This document shows positions 31,913 through 40,513 of a stretch of DNA of 64,000 bases, one piece after another. The stretch is from Ferrimonas gelatinilytica (GTDB taxonomy: Bacteria; Pseudomonadota; Gammaproteobacteria; Enterobacterales; Shewanellaceae): positions 62,001 through 126,000 of the forward strand of contig NZ_BAABLF010000006.1 of NCBI RefSeq assembly GCF_039544205.1, written 5' to 3'. The notes under the pieces were generated by a model that was not told the origin of the DNA, did no database searches, and saw only the letters and a list, made by a program, of their open reading frames with translations. The first letter of the stretch is position 1. Each line of letters starts with the position of its first letter. A program made the translations under genes and the position numbers.

Positions 31913-34900
31913 GAGTGATGAACCTCTTGGTGAAGATCGGCGGACACCAGATCCAGCCAATGGTTGACCGCGGCGATGCGCTCGGCGGCATCCTCCATCG
32001 GTTGTTGGAATCGCAATTTGGTCGGTCCGTCCATTCTAAGCTTACCGGCCTGGGATTGCAGCAGGGCGATCAGGGTGGTGGCCTGGACTGGAGTCTGTTC
32101 GCTGAAATCGAAGCTGCCGCCTTTGGCGCTGGCCTCGATGCGACGGATCCCCAGCTGGCTGGCTCTGAGTTTCAGCTTGGCCAGGGCCAGCAGGTTCTCG
32201 GTGGCAGCGGGCAACCGGCCAAAACGGTCGATCAGCTCAATCTTGGCCTCCACTAAGGCCTGCTCGTTGCGACAGGAAGCGATCTGCTTGTAGATCGACA
32301 GTCGGGTATTGACGTGGGGAATGTAGTCTTCCGGCAGCAGTGCCGGGATCCGTAGCTCCAGCTCTGTCTGCTCCGACAGCAACTGGTCCATGGAGGGCTG
32401 CTGTCCCGCCTTGAGTGCTTCGACGGTCTGCTCCAGCATCTCCATGTAGAGGGTAAAACCGATCTTGGCGATGTGGCCGCTCTGCTCATCCCCCAACAGC
32501 TCACCGGCACCGCGGATCTCCAGATCCTGGGTCGCCAGCATAAAGCCTGCCCCAAGATCTTCAAGCTGCTCAATGGCTTCGAGCCGTTTTTGCGCATCCT
32601 TAGTCAGTTTGCCCTCTTTGGGGGTCAACAGGTAGGCATAGGCCTGGTGGTGGGAGCGGCCTACCCGGCCCCGCAGTTGGTGTAACTGGGCCAGGCCGAA
32701 TTTGTCGGCCCGCTCGATCAGGATGGTGTTGGCGCTGGGGATATCGATGCCGGTCTCGATGATGGTGGTGCACACCAGCAGGTTGAACCGGCCATGGTGA
32801 AAATCGCTCATCACCCGCTCCAGTTCCCGCTCCCGCATCTGGCCGTGGGCCACCACGACCCGGGCTTCCGGCACCAGTGCGGCCAGATCTTCGGCGCACT
32901 TGTCTATGGTTTCGACGCTGTTGTGCAGGTAGTAGACCTGGCCACCCCGGAGGATCTCCCGCATCAAAGCCTCGCGCACCAGGGCAGGGTCCTGGGGCCG
33001 GACAAAAGTTTTGACCGACAGGCGGCGCTTGGGCGGGGTGGCGATGATGGAGAGATCCCGCATGCCGGACATCGCCATGTTGAGGGTTCTGGGGATCGGG
33101 GTGGCGGTGAGGGTCAGAATGTCTACCTCCGCCCTCAGTGCCTTGACCTTCTCCTTCTGACGCACACCGAACCGGTGCTCCTCGTCCACCACCAGCAGCC
33201 CCAGATCGGTAAAGCGGATGTCACTCTGCAGCAGCTTGTGGGTGCCGATGATGATGTCGATCTTGCCCTCCGCCAGGGCCGCCATCGCTTTCTTCTGTTC
33301 GCTGGCGGTCTTGAAGCGGGACATCACCTCGATCCGCACCGGCCAGTCTGCGAAGCGGTCGAGAAAGTTTTCGTAGTGCTGCTGGGCCAGCAGCGTAGTG
33401 GGTACCAACACCGCGACCTGCTTGCCTGCATGGACCGCAACGAAGGCCGCCCGCATCGCCACCTCGGTTTTACCGAAGCCCACATCGCCGCACACCAGAC
33501 GGTCCATCGCATTGGGGGCGCGCATGTCGCTGAGTACCGCTTGGATGGCATTGGCCTGGTCCGCCGTTTCCTCGAAGGGGAAGCCGGCGGTAAAACGGGC
33601 ATACTCCGCTTTGTCCAGGGCGAAGCGGTGTCCGGGCTTGGCCTCGCGCTGGGCGTAGATCTCCAGCAGCTCTGCCGCTACGTCCCGTACCTTCTCTGCG
33701 GCCTTGCGGCGGGTTTTCTCCCAGGCTTCGGAGCCCAGTTTGTTGAGCGGGGCGTTGGTGTCATCGCCCCCGCTGTAACGGCTGATCAGGTGCAGGGCGC
33801 TCACCGGCACATAGAGTTTGGACCCGGTGGCGTACTCCAGCTTCAAAAACTCTGACACCATGCCGCCGGCATCCAGGGTTTCCAGCCCCAGGTATCGGCC
33901 GACGCCATGCTTGAGGTGCACCACGGGTTGTCCCACCTTGAGCTCCGCCAGGTTGCGGATCAGGGTATCCGAGCTGACCCCTCTGCGGCTGCGACTGCGT
34001 CGCTGCTGGCGCACCCGGCTACCGAGCAGTTCCTGCTCGGTGATCAGCGCCAGCTTCTCTTCAGACAGCCACACGGAGCGGGCCAGGGGGCTGACAATCA
34101 GGCCCAGGGGCGCGTCGTCGGCGGCAAAATCGCGCCAGTGTTCGAACGTCACCGGCTTCAGGTCCGCGCTGCGCAGCAGTTCCAGCAGCGCCTCCCGGCG
34201 CCCCTCCGACTCGACGCTGAACAGGACCCGAGGCCACTGTGGCATCCCCTTGAGCAGCGGAGCTAGGGGGCGTTTCAGCTGATGGTTAACTTCGATCTCG
34301 GTAATGGCTTCCGCTTTTGCCTGAGGTGCCTTGGTGATGGCGCCGCTCTCCTGCTCCAGGGCGATGCGGCCATGGGGTTTGATGGCCGCAAACAGCTCCT
34401 CCTCCCTCAGGAACAGCTGCTCTGGCGGCAGCAGAGGCCGCAGCGGGTCCACCCGCTGGTTGTCGTATCGGCTCTGGGCATCCCCCAGGTAGTGCTGGCA
34501 GCCCCCGGGGATATCCCCGACACTGAGCAGCTGAACTTGCTTGGGCAGGTAATCGAAAACCGTTGCCGTATGCTCGAAAAACAGCGGCAGGTAAGCTTCC
34601 ACGCCACCGGGCAGGATCCCCTTACTGACCTGCTGGTAGAGGGACTCCGGTTCATTGCTGATCCGCTCAAATTGCTGGCGGTAATTAAACCGGAACGCTT
34701 CGATCCCCACCTCGTCGGTGGGAAACTCCCGGGCAGGAAGCAGGGCGATCTCGGTCAGTTCCCCCTCGGAGCGCTGGCTGTCGACGTCGAAGGGGCGTAT
34801 CGACTCCAACTCGTCGTCGAACAGATCCAGCCGGAACGGCTGCTCTGCCCCCATGGGGAAGAGGTCGACGATGGCCCCTCGCACGGCGAACTCGCCATGC

Positions 34901-35382
34901 TCGTAGACCTGCTCCACGTGGTGATAACCCGCACCGGCGAGCTGCTGGCGCAGGGCGTTGATATCCAGGGTCTGGCCCCGACGGAAGCTGAGCACGTTAC
35001 CGGCGACAAAGTCCACGGGACAGAGCCGGGTCAGGGCGGTGGGCACCGGTAGGATCAGCACGCCCTGCTTGAGCGTGGGCAGCGCCGCCAGTGCCTGAAG
35101 CCGTTGGGAGACGATGTCCTGGTGGGGAGAGAAGCTGTCGTAGGGCAGGGTTTCCCGGTCGGGGAACAGCAACACAGGGTAGTCTTCCCGGCTGAGGTAA
35201 CGCAGCTCCTGCTCGAGGTGCAAAGCGGTGGGGGTGTCTTCGGTGAGCAGCACGGTCAGACCCGCGTCCCGACGGATCAGGGCGTCGGCACAGAGGCTGC
35301 GGGCGGCGCCGGCCAGGCCGGTCAAACGCTGTTTGTCCCCCGGTCCGAGCGCCGGGGGAGTTAAGGGGGAAAAACGACTCAT
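31909..35382 (-). CDS. mfd: Transcription-repair coupling factor Mfd
   Basis: 1157 residues (E. coli 1148). A UvrB-like N-terminal half precedes the RNA-polymerase interacting domain (VVHLKHGVGRYLGLETLD, about 480-500). Then come RecG-like translocase motifs: Walker A GDVGFGKTEV near 632-641, DEEH near 732, TATPIPRTL and a TRG-type C-terminal region. It removes stalled RNA polymerase and recruits UvrA. The downstream csiV start overlaps its stop. It diverges from lolC across 202 bases. Confidence 0.97.
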   Translation of the reverse strand: MSRFSPLTPPALGPGDKQRLTGLAGAARSLCADALIRRDAGLTVLLTEDTPTALHLEQELRYLSREDYPVLLFPDRETLPYDSFSPHQDIVSQRLQALAALPTLKQGVLILPVPTALTRLCPVDFVAGNVLSFRRGQTLDINALRQQLAGAGYHHVEQVYEHGEFAVRGAIVDLFPMGAEQPFRLDLFDDELESIRPFDVDSQRSEGELTEIALLPAREFPTDEVGIEAFRFNYRQQFERISNEPESLYQQVSKGILPGGVEAYLPLFFEHTATVFDYLPKQVQLLSVGDIPGGCQHYLGDAQSRYDNQRVDPLRPLLPPEQLFLREEELFAAIKPHGRIALEQESGAITKAPQAKAEAITEIEVNHQLKRPLAPLLKGMPQWPRVLFSVESEGRREALLELLRSADLKPVTFEHWRDFAADDAPLGLIVSPLARSVWLSEEKLALITEQELLGSRVRQQRRSRSRRGVSSDTLIRNLAELKVGQPVVHLKHGVGRYLGLETLDAGGMVSEFLKLEYATGSKLYVPVSALHLISRYSGGDDTNAPLNKLGSEAWEKTRRKAAEKVRDVAAELLEIYAQREAKPGHRFALDKAEYARFTAGFPFEETADQANAIQAVLSDMRAPNAMDRLVCGDVGFGKTEVAMRAAFVAVHAGKQVAVLVPTTLLAQQHYENFLDRFADWPVRIEVMSRFKTASEQKKAMAALAEGKIDIIIGTHKLLQSDIRFTDLGLLVVDEEHRFGVRQKEKVKALRAEVDILTLTATPIPRTLNMAMSGMRDLSIIATPPKRRLSVKTFVRPQDPALVREALMREILRGGQVYYLHNSVETIDKCAEDLAALVPEARVVVAHGQMRERELERVMSDFHHGRFNLLVCTTIIETGIDIPSANTILIERADKFGLAQLHQLRGRVGRSHHQAYAYLLTPKEGKLTKDAQKRLEAIEQLEDLGAGFMLATQDLEIRGAGELLGDEQSGHIAKIGFTLYMEMLEQTVEALKAGQQPSMDQLLSEQTELELRIPALLPEDYIPHVNTRLSIYKQIASCRNEQALVEAKIELIDRFGRLPAATENLLALAKLKLRASQLGIRRIEASAKGGSFDFSEQTPVQATTLIALLQSQAGKLRMDGPTKLRFQQPMEDAAERIAAVNHWLDLVSADLHQEVHHS

Positions 35383-35584
35383 GGACGATCCGTATTCAGG
35401 CCGGGTGTTGTCCGGCGGTGAGAGTTAAGGCTACAGGTTGGAGTCCGCTCTGCCCACCCAAGTTCGATCCGATGGCGGCCCATGGTGCGAGGACAGGTTG
35501 GCGTTTCATCGGGGATTGTCCTTGTGTGTGGCATTGATTTTTAATTATTATCCGTGAACTTATGACTTTCGCCAAGCCACCTCT

Positions 35585-36799
35585 ATGACCACTCCGGTGC
35601 CGCTTCTTATCGGTTTACGGTACTGGCGTGCCCGCAAGGATACGCGCTTTGTTTCGTTTATTACCCTCTTCTCCGTGCTGGGGATCACCATCGGGGTGGC
35701 GGCCCTGATCCTGGTGAGCTCGGTGATGAACGGCCTTGAGGGGCGACTCAAGGGACAGATCCTCGGGGCGGTGCCCCAGCTGGTGATCACCCCCGGCCAG
35801 GCCGACCAGGCGCGCCTCGAAGCGGACCTGGCCAGGATGCCGGAGATCCTCGCCACCGTTCCCCTGCTCACCAGCGAAGCCCTGGTGATGCGGGGAGGGC
35901 AGATGGGGGGCGTTCAGCTCCTGGGGATCGAGCCCGGCGCCGAACGGGACTACTCCCCCATCGCCAGCCATATGCTCCAGGGACGTTACGACTCCCTGGA
36001 AGGGGGGGCGTACCGGATCCTGCTTGGCAGCCAGCTTGCCCGCCAGCTTGGGATCTTCCCCGGAGACCAGGTGCGTGTCATGGCCGCCAAGGGGGCCCGT
36101 TATACCCCGATGGGGCGGATCCCCGCCCAGCGTACCTTCACCGTGACGGGGCTGTTCGAGATGGGCGCCCAGATCGACAGCTCACTGGCCCTCATCCATA
36201 TCGACGATGCCCGCCGCCTGCTGCGTACACCGCCAAATTGGCGCCTCTATCTTGAGGATGCTTTTCGAGCCCCTGAAGTAGGGGAGCGACTCAATGCCCA
36301 GTGGCAGGGGCTGAGTGAGCCACCGGAGATCGCCGACTGGCGCAGCGATTACGGCCAACTGTTTTCGGCGGTGAAGATGGAGAAGCGAATGATGGCGCTG
36401 CTGCTTGGCCTGATCATCGCCGTGGCGGCGTTCAATATCGTCTCGGCACTGGTGATGATGGTCACGGACAAAACGCCGGATGTGGCGATTCTGAAAACCC
36501 AGGGGATCAGCCGGGGCGCCATCACCGGGGTGTTTTGTGTCCAGGGAATGAGCAGCGCCCTGCTTGGCACTGCGCTGGGCTTGACCCTGGGGCTCGTGCT
36601 CGCTAACCACCTTCAGCCCCTGCTGCAGGGATTGGGGATCTGGCTGCTGCCCCCGGGCCAGCCGTTACCGGTGATCATCGATCCGCTGCAGGTACTGACG
36701 GTGGTGCTCGGTGCCCTGTTCCTCAGCTTTTTAGCCACACTCTATCCCGCCTGGCGGGCGTCTCAGGTCAACCCCGCGGAGGTTCTGCGTTATGAATAA
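35585..36799 (+). CDS. lolC: Lipoprotein-releasing ABC transporter permease LolC
   Basis: 404 residues (E. coli LolC 399). Four membrane helices: one after residue 25 (SFITLFSVLGITIGVAALILV), a large periplasmic domain, then three C-terminal helices. The N-terminal GLRYWRARKDTRFVSFI and the terminal YPAWRASQVNPAEVLRYE are LolC/E marks. With LolD and LolE it extracts outer-membrane lipoproteins from the inner membrane and hands them to LolA. It overlaps lolD by 8 bases. Confidence 0.93.
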   Translation: MTTPVPLLIGLRYWRARKDTRFVSFITLFSVLGITIGVAALILVSSVMNGLEGRLKGQILGAVPQLVITPGQADQARLEADLARMPEILATVPLLTSEALVMRGGQMGGVQLLGIEPGAERDYSPIASHMLQGRYDSLEGGAYRILLGSQLARQLGIFPGDQVRVMAAKGARYTPMGRIPAQRTFTVTGLFEMGAQIDSSLALIHIDDARRLLRTPPNWRLYLEDAFRAPEVGERLNAQWQGLSEPPEIADWRSDYGQLFSAVKMEKRMMALLLGLIIAVAAFNIVSALVMMVTDKTPDVAILKTQGISRGAITGVFCVQGMSSALLGTALGLTLGLVLANHLQPLLQGLGIWLLPPGQPLPVIIDPLQVLTVVLGALFLSFLATLYPAWRASQVNPAEVLRYE

Positions 36800-37490
36800 G
36801 CCCCTGTTGCAATGTCAGGACCTCGGCAAGGTGTACCGCGATGGTAAGCAGGAAACCCGGGTTCTGGCCCAGTTGAACCTGGAGGTGGCGCCCGGCGAGC
36901 TGGTGGCGGTGGTGGGCAGTTCCGGCTCTGGGAAAAGTACCCTGCTGCACTTGCTGGGAACCCTGGACAGCCCCAGCGAGGGACGAGTCCTGTTCAGGGG
37001 CCAGGATCTCAGCCGACTCAGTGAGCGGCAACGCAACCGACTGCGCAATGAACAGCTGGGTTTTATCTACCAGTTTCACCATCTGTTGCCCGAGTTTACT
37101 GCGTTGGAGAACGTAGCGATGCCGCTGAGGATCGGTGGGGCCTCACGTCGGGATGCGGAGCAGCGGGCGACGGCACTGCTGCAACGGGTGGGGCTGAGTC
37201 ACCGTCTCAGCCACCGTCCCGGGGAGCTCTCCGGCGGGGAGCGCCAGCGGGTGGCGATCGCCCGGGCCCTGGCCAACCATCCGGCACTGGTGCTGGCGGA
37301 TGAGCCCACGGGTAACCTGGATGAGCACAGCGCCGAGTCGGTGTACCAGCTGTTGAGAGAGCTGGCGGCAGAGCGGGGCACCGCTTTCGTGGTGGTGACC
37401 CATGATCGCCAGTTGGCGGCGCGGCTGGATAGGCAGTTGGAGATGCGAGAGGGCCACCTGGTGTCCAGTGAGGCGGTTACCCATGGTTAG
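36792..37490 (+). CDS. lolD: Lipoprotein-releasing ABC transporter ATPase LolD
   Basis: 232 residues. ABC ATPase motifs are Walker A GSSGSGKSTLL, the Q-loop region IYQFHHLLPEFTALENV (a LolD trademark), signature LSGGERQRVAIARAL and Walker B LVLADEPTGNLD. It drives lipoprotein release by LolCE. It overlaps lolC upstream and lolE downstream by 8 bases each, so the three are translated together in balanced amounts. Confidence 0.96.
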   Translation: MNKPLLQCQDLGKVYRDGKQETRVLAQLNLEVAPGELVAVVGSSGSGKSTLLHLLGTLDSPSEGRVLFRGQDLSRLSERQRNRLRNEQLGFIYQFHHLLPEFTALENVAMPLRIGGASRRDAEQRATALLQRVGLSHRLSHRPGELSGGERQRVAIARALANHPALVLADEPTGNLDEHSAESVYQLLRELAAERGTAFVVVTHDRQLAARLDRQLEMREGHLVSSEAVTHG

Positions 37491-38718
37491 GTGGCTGCCG
37501 TTTCAGATCGGCTGGCGCTTCCTGCGCAGCCGGGCCGGCAACGGGTTTGTCTCCTTTATCTCGCTCTCCTCGGTGGTGGGGATCACCCTCGGGGTGGCGG
37601 TGCTGATCCTGGTGCTGTCGGCGATGAATGGCTTTGAACGGGAGCTGAAAGATCGCCTCTTGGCGGTGGTACCCCACGCTGAGTTGCTGGCGATGGAGGG
37701 GGCGTTGCAGGATTGGCCTGCACTGGTGGCGGATGCCGAGTCCGAGCCTGGGGTGCGGGCGGCAGCGCCCTTCGTTCAGGTGGAGGGGCTGTTGCAGCGC
37801 GGCGAGGTGATGAAGCCCGTGATGCTTAGGGGGATCGACCCAGAGTGGGAGCAGCGGGTCTCCTCGGCGGCGCAGTTCATGTCTGCCGAGGCCTGGTCTA
37901 GCTTGGGGGAAAACGCCAACCACCTGGTGCTGGGTGAGGCCCTGGCCCGGCAGCTGGAGGTCGAGGTGGGGGACCGTGTATCGCTGCTGCTGCCCGGCGC
38001 CGCTGCCGGACCGCTCAGTGCACCCCGAACCCAGATCTTTACCGTCACCGGCCTGTTCGACCTCGGGGGCGAAATTGATCGCACCGCGGCTTTTATCAAC
38101 CAGGCATTTGCGGCATCCATGACCGGCTTGGCCCCTGGCGGTGCCAGTGGCGTCCGCATGACCCTGACGGATCTCTTCCAGGCACCGGAGCTGGTGCGCA
38201 AGGTGGGATTCCGGCAAAGCCAGTACCTGCAACTGACCGACTGGACTCGGACCCAGGGCCATCTATACCAGGATATTCAGCTGATACGGATGCTGACCTA
38301 CCTGGTGCTGGTGCTGGTGGTAGCGGTGGCTAGCTTTAACATCATCTGTTCCCTGGTGATGTCGGTACGGGACAAGGAGGCGGAGATCGCCATCCTGAGA
38401 ACCATGGGGATGAGCCGGGGTGGGATCCTCACCGGTTTCATGGTCCAGGGTGCCCTCACCGGGGCCCTCGGCTGCGTCCTGGGAGCCTCTATCGGGGCCC
38501 TGCTGGCGACGCGGCTGTCCGGTATCATGGCGGCTATCGAGTCACGCTTCGACATGCACTTTCTGTCGGGTGAGGTTTACTTTATCGACTTTTTGCCGTC
38601 GGAGCTGATGATGCGGGACGTGGCCACGGTTTCCCTGCTGGCGTTTGGGGTGACCCTTATTGCCACCTGGTATCCAGCGTGGAAAGCCAGCCGGTTGCAA
38701 CCCGCCGAGCTTCTGTAG
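37483..38718 (+). CDS. lolE: Lipoprotein-releasing ABC transporter permease LolE
   Basis: 411 residues from the ATG at 37483 (E. coli LolE 414). An in-frame upstream start would give a nonsense Trp/Arg leader. The same four-helix layout as LolC opens WRFLRSRAGNGFVSFISLSS and ends YPAWKASRLQPAELL. LolE supplies the lipoprotein-binding half of the complex. This is the last gene of lolCDE; a GACCCG/CGGGTC inverted repeat (38734-38758) follows. Confidence 0.94.
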   Translation: MVRWLPFQIGWRFLRSRAGNGFVSFISLSSVVGITLGVAVLILVLSAMNGFERELKDRLLAVVPHAELLAMEGALQDWPALVADAESEPGVRAAAPFVQVEGLLQRGEVMKPVMLRGIDPEWEQRVSSAAQFMSAEAWSSLGENANHLVLGEALARQLEVEVGDRVSLLLPGAAAGPLSAPRTQIFTVTGLFDLGGEIDRTAAFINQAFAASMTGLAPGGASGVRMTLTDLFQAPELVRKVGFRQSQYLQLTDWTRTQGHLYQDIQLIRMLTYLVLVLVVAVASFNIICSLVMSVRDKEAEIAILRTMGMSRGGILTGFMVQGALTGALGCVLGASIGALLATRLSGIMAAIESRFDMHFLSGEVYFIDFLPSELMMRDVATVSLLAFGVTLIATWYPAWKASRLQPAELL

Positions 38719-38785
38719 GCGTTGCAGCGGCAGGACCCGGTACTCGTGTGGTCGGGTCGTAACGAACAAGGAGTGAGAGTCTGTT

Positions 38786-39367
38786 ATGAAAAGCGCGTCG
38801 GATCGGAACCAAGCCTCCACCATCTTAACCCGCATCCGCCTGCGGGCGCTGGAGCGGGATGACCTGAGCTTTGTCCATCACCTGAATAACGATCGTCAGG
38901 TGATGGCTTACTGGTTCGAAGAGCCCTACGAGGCATTCGTTGAACTTGAGGAGCTGTACGATAAGCATATCCATGACCAGTCGGAGCGACGCTTCATCGC
39001 GGAGAATATGGATGGTGAGGCAGTGGGGCTGGTGGAACTGGTGGAGATCACCCACATCCATCGTCGTGCGGAGTTCCAGATCATCATCGATCCGATCCAC
39101 CAGGGGAAGGGGTACGCCCGTGAGGTGATGAGCCAGGCGGTGAACTACGCCTTTAAGGTGCTCAACATTCATAAGCTCTACCTGGTAGTCGCGGTGGACA
39201 ATACCAAGGCGCTCAAGCTCTATGAAGACTTCGGCTTCGTCGAGGAGGGCCGCCTTGTGCAGGAGTTTTTCACCAATGGTTACTACCGTGACGCCATCCG
39301 CATGTACATGCTGCAGAGTGATTACCTGGCGCGGGATCCCCACACCGCCATCGATGCTCCCCATTGA
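38786..39367 (+). CDS. speG: Spermidine N1-acetyltransferase
   Basis: 193 residues; E. coli SpeG is 186, so there is a short N-terminal extension. GNAT fold: IRLRALERDDLSFVHHLNNDR, the acidic polyamine pocket region WFEEPYEAFVELEELYDKHI, the acetyl-CoA loop QGKGYARE and the C-terminal LYEDFGFVEEGRL. It acetylates spermidine and spermine to detoxify excess polyamine. A good AAGGAG site lies upstream. It is probably a single-gene transcript. Confidence 0.95.
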   Translation: MKSASDRNQASTILTRIRLRALERDDLSFVHHLNNDRQVMAYWFEEPYEAFVELEELYDKHIHDQSERRFIAENMDGEAVGLVELVEITHIHRRAEFQIIIDPIHQGKGYAREVMSQAVNYAFKVLNIHKLYLVVAVDNTKALKLYEDFGFVEEGRLVQEFFTNGYYRDAIRMYMLQSDYLARDPHTAIDAPH

Positions 39368-39426
39368 TTGGGGGCAGTGAAAAGGGAAGTGGCAGGGAGA
39401 GCGGTTGGGAGTGCGACCGTTCCTGT

Positions 39427-39449
39427 AGGAGAAGCCATGGGCTTCTCCT
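39427..39449. repeat. REP-like perfect hairpin between speG and ppiC
   Basis: AGGAGAAGCC-ATG-GGCTTCTCCT, a perfect 10-bp inverted repeat with a three-base loop, preceded by CCTGT. There is no T tract, so a simple terminator is unlikely. The GTAGGAG opening resembles REP palindromes of other gammaproteobacteria, but only this one copy is in the window. Confidence 0.45.
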
Positions 39450-39548
39450 GAGGCTGCCAGCGGCTTCGGTGCTGCGATACACTGATGCTAGGGCGCCGGC
39501 GGCGAGTCTGTTAGGATCCGGCCCCCTCATCTCTCACTGGAGTTCATC

Positions 39549-39830
39549 ATGGCGAAAACCGCAGCGGCCCTTCATATCCTGGTAAAGCATGAGGCCAAGG
39601 CCCAGGAGTTGCTTAAGCAACTGGAGAAGGGCGCAAACTTTCAGACCCTGGCGAAGAAGCACTCCACCTGTCCGTCGGGCAAGAAGGGTGGCAGCCTGGG
39701 GGAGTTTCGTCGTGGCGACATGGTGGGGCCCTTTGATAAAGCGGTCTTCACCGGCCCCATCCTGAGCCCTATTGGTCCGGTTAAAACCAAGTTTGGTTAC
39801 CACATCATCAAGGTGCTCTACCGCACCTGA
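39549..39830 (+). CDS. ppiC: Parvulin-type peptidyl-prolyl isomerase PpiC
   Basis: 93 residues, the same as E. coli PpiC, with no signal peptide. Parvulin core: ALHILVKHEAKAQEL, then FQTLAKKHSTCPSGKKGGSLGEFRRGDMV and TKFGYHIIKVL with the conserved final His. It is a cytosolic prolyl cis/trans isomerase and folding helper. It stands alone, with a GGCCCC/GGGGCC hairpin just after the stop. Confidence 0.97.
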   Translation: MAKTAAALHILVKHEAKAQELLKQLEKGANFQTLAKKHSTCPSGKKGGSLGEFRRGDMVGPFDKAVFTGPILSPIGPVKTKFGYHIIKVLYRT

Positions 39831-39836
39831 GCATGC

Positions 39837-39854
39837 GGCCCCATCGCCGGGGCC
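39837..39854 (+). terminator. Probable terminator after ppiC
   Basis: GGCCCC and GGGGCC pair around ATCGCC, 7 bases after the stop. A T-rich stretch follows after about 12 bases (CTCTTTTTT). Confidence 0.55.
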
Positions 39855-39958
39855 CCTTCCACTCTTTTTTACGATACGCTGCCGGGTTTTCGCCTATCTT
39901 GCGGTCTGTGCTTCATTTACGCAGGCCCAGGGTGAGCGTTAACGGGGCGTTCTTGGCG

Positions 39959-40486
39959 TCAGGGCAGGGGGCGGGTTCGGGCGTTCCGGCGGCGGCGCCA
40001 GTTAAACAGGATCGAGTAACGCCAGAGGCTGTCGATCACCAGGTAGGTCAGGGCCGCGCAGATCAGGCCCAGCAGGGCACATCCGAGTAGGAAGGGGGGG
40101 CCGAAGGAGTGCAGGCTGTCGGCCAACCACTGGAAACTGAGTTGAAACTCGAAGGCACCGCGCTCCCAGTCCATCACCCAGGTGCCGAGCAGGTAGGCCA
40201 GGTAGAACATGAAGGGCATGGTCAGGGGGTTGGAGATCCACACCGCGATGATCGCCAACGGCATGTTAACGCCGGCGATGATCGCCAGGATCGCCGCCAG
40301 CACCATCTGGAACGGGATCGGCATCCAGGCGCTGAATACCCCCAGGGCCAATGCACCGCTGGCGGAACGACGGTTCAGATGCCAGAGGCTAGCCTTCTGC
40401 ATCCAAGGGCCGAGTAATCTAAGGTATTTATGCTGACGGATCCGCTCAGGGTCGGGCATGATCCGTTTAAACGTTCTTCTTGGCAT
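39959..40486 (-). CDS. DUF2062 inner-membrane protein
   Basis: 175 residues with three or four membrane helices. The family pattern is LWHLNRRSASGALALGVFSAWMPIPFQMVLAA, then NMPLAIIAVWISNPLTMPFMFYLAYLLG. DUF2062 proteins are of unknown function; some are fused to glycosyltransferases. The start at MPRRTFKRIMPD fits relatives. It diverges from comEC with only 27 bases between the starts, so each promoter must lie in the other's coding DNA. Confidence 0.88.
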   Translation of the reverse strand: MPRRTFKRIMPDPERIRQHKYLRLLGPWMQKASLWHLNRRSASGALALGVFSAWMPIPFQMVLAAILAIIAGVNMPLAIIAVWISNPLTMPFMFYLAYLLGTWVMDWERGAFEFQLSFQWLADSLHSFGPPFLLGCALLGLICAALTYLVIDSLWRYSILFNWRRRRNARTRPLP

Positions 40487-40513
40487 CTTTTGGCGATGAA
40501 ATCCTAAACCCAG

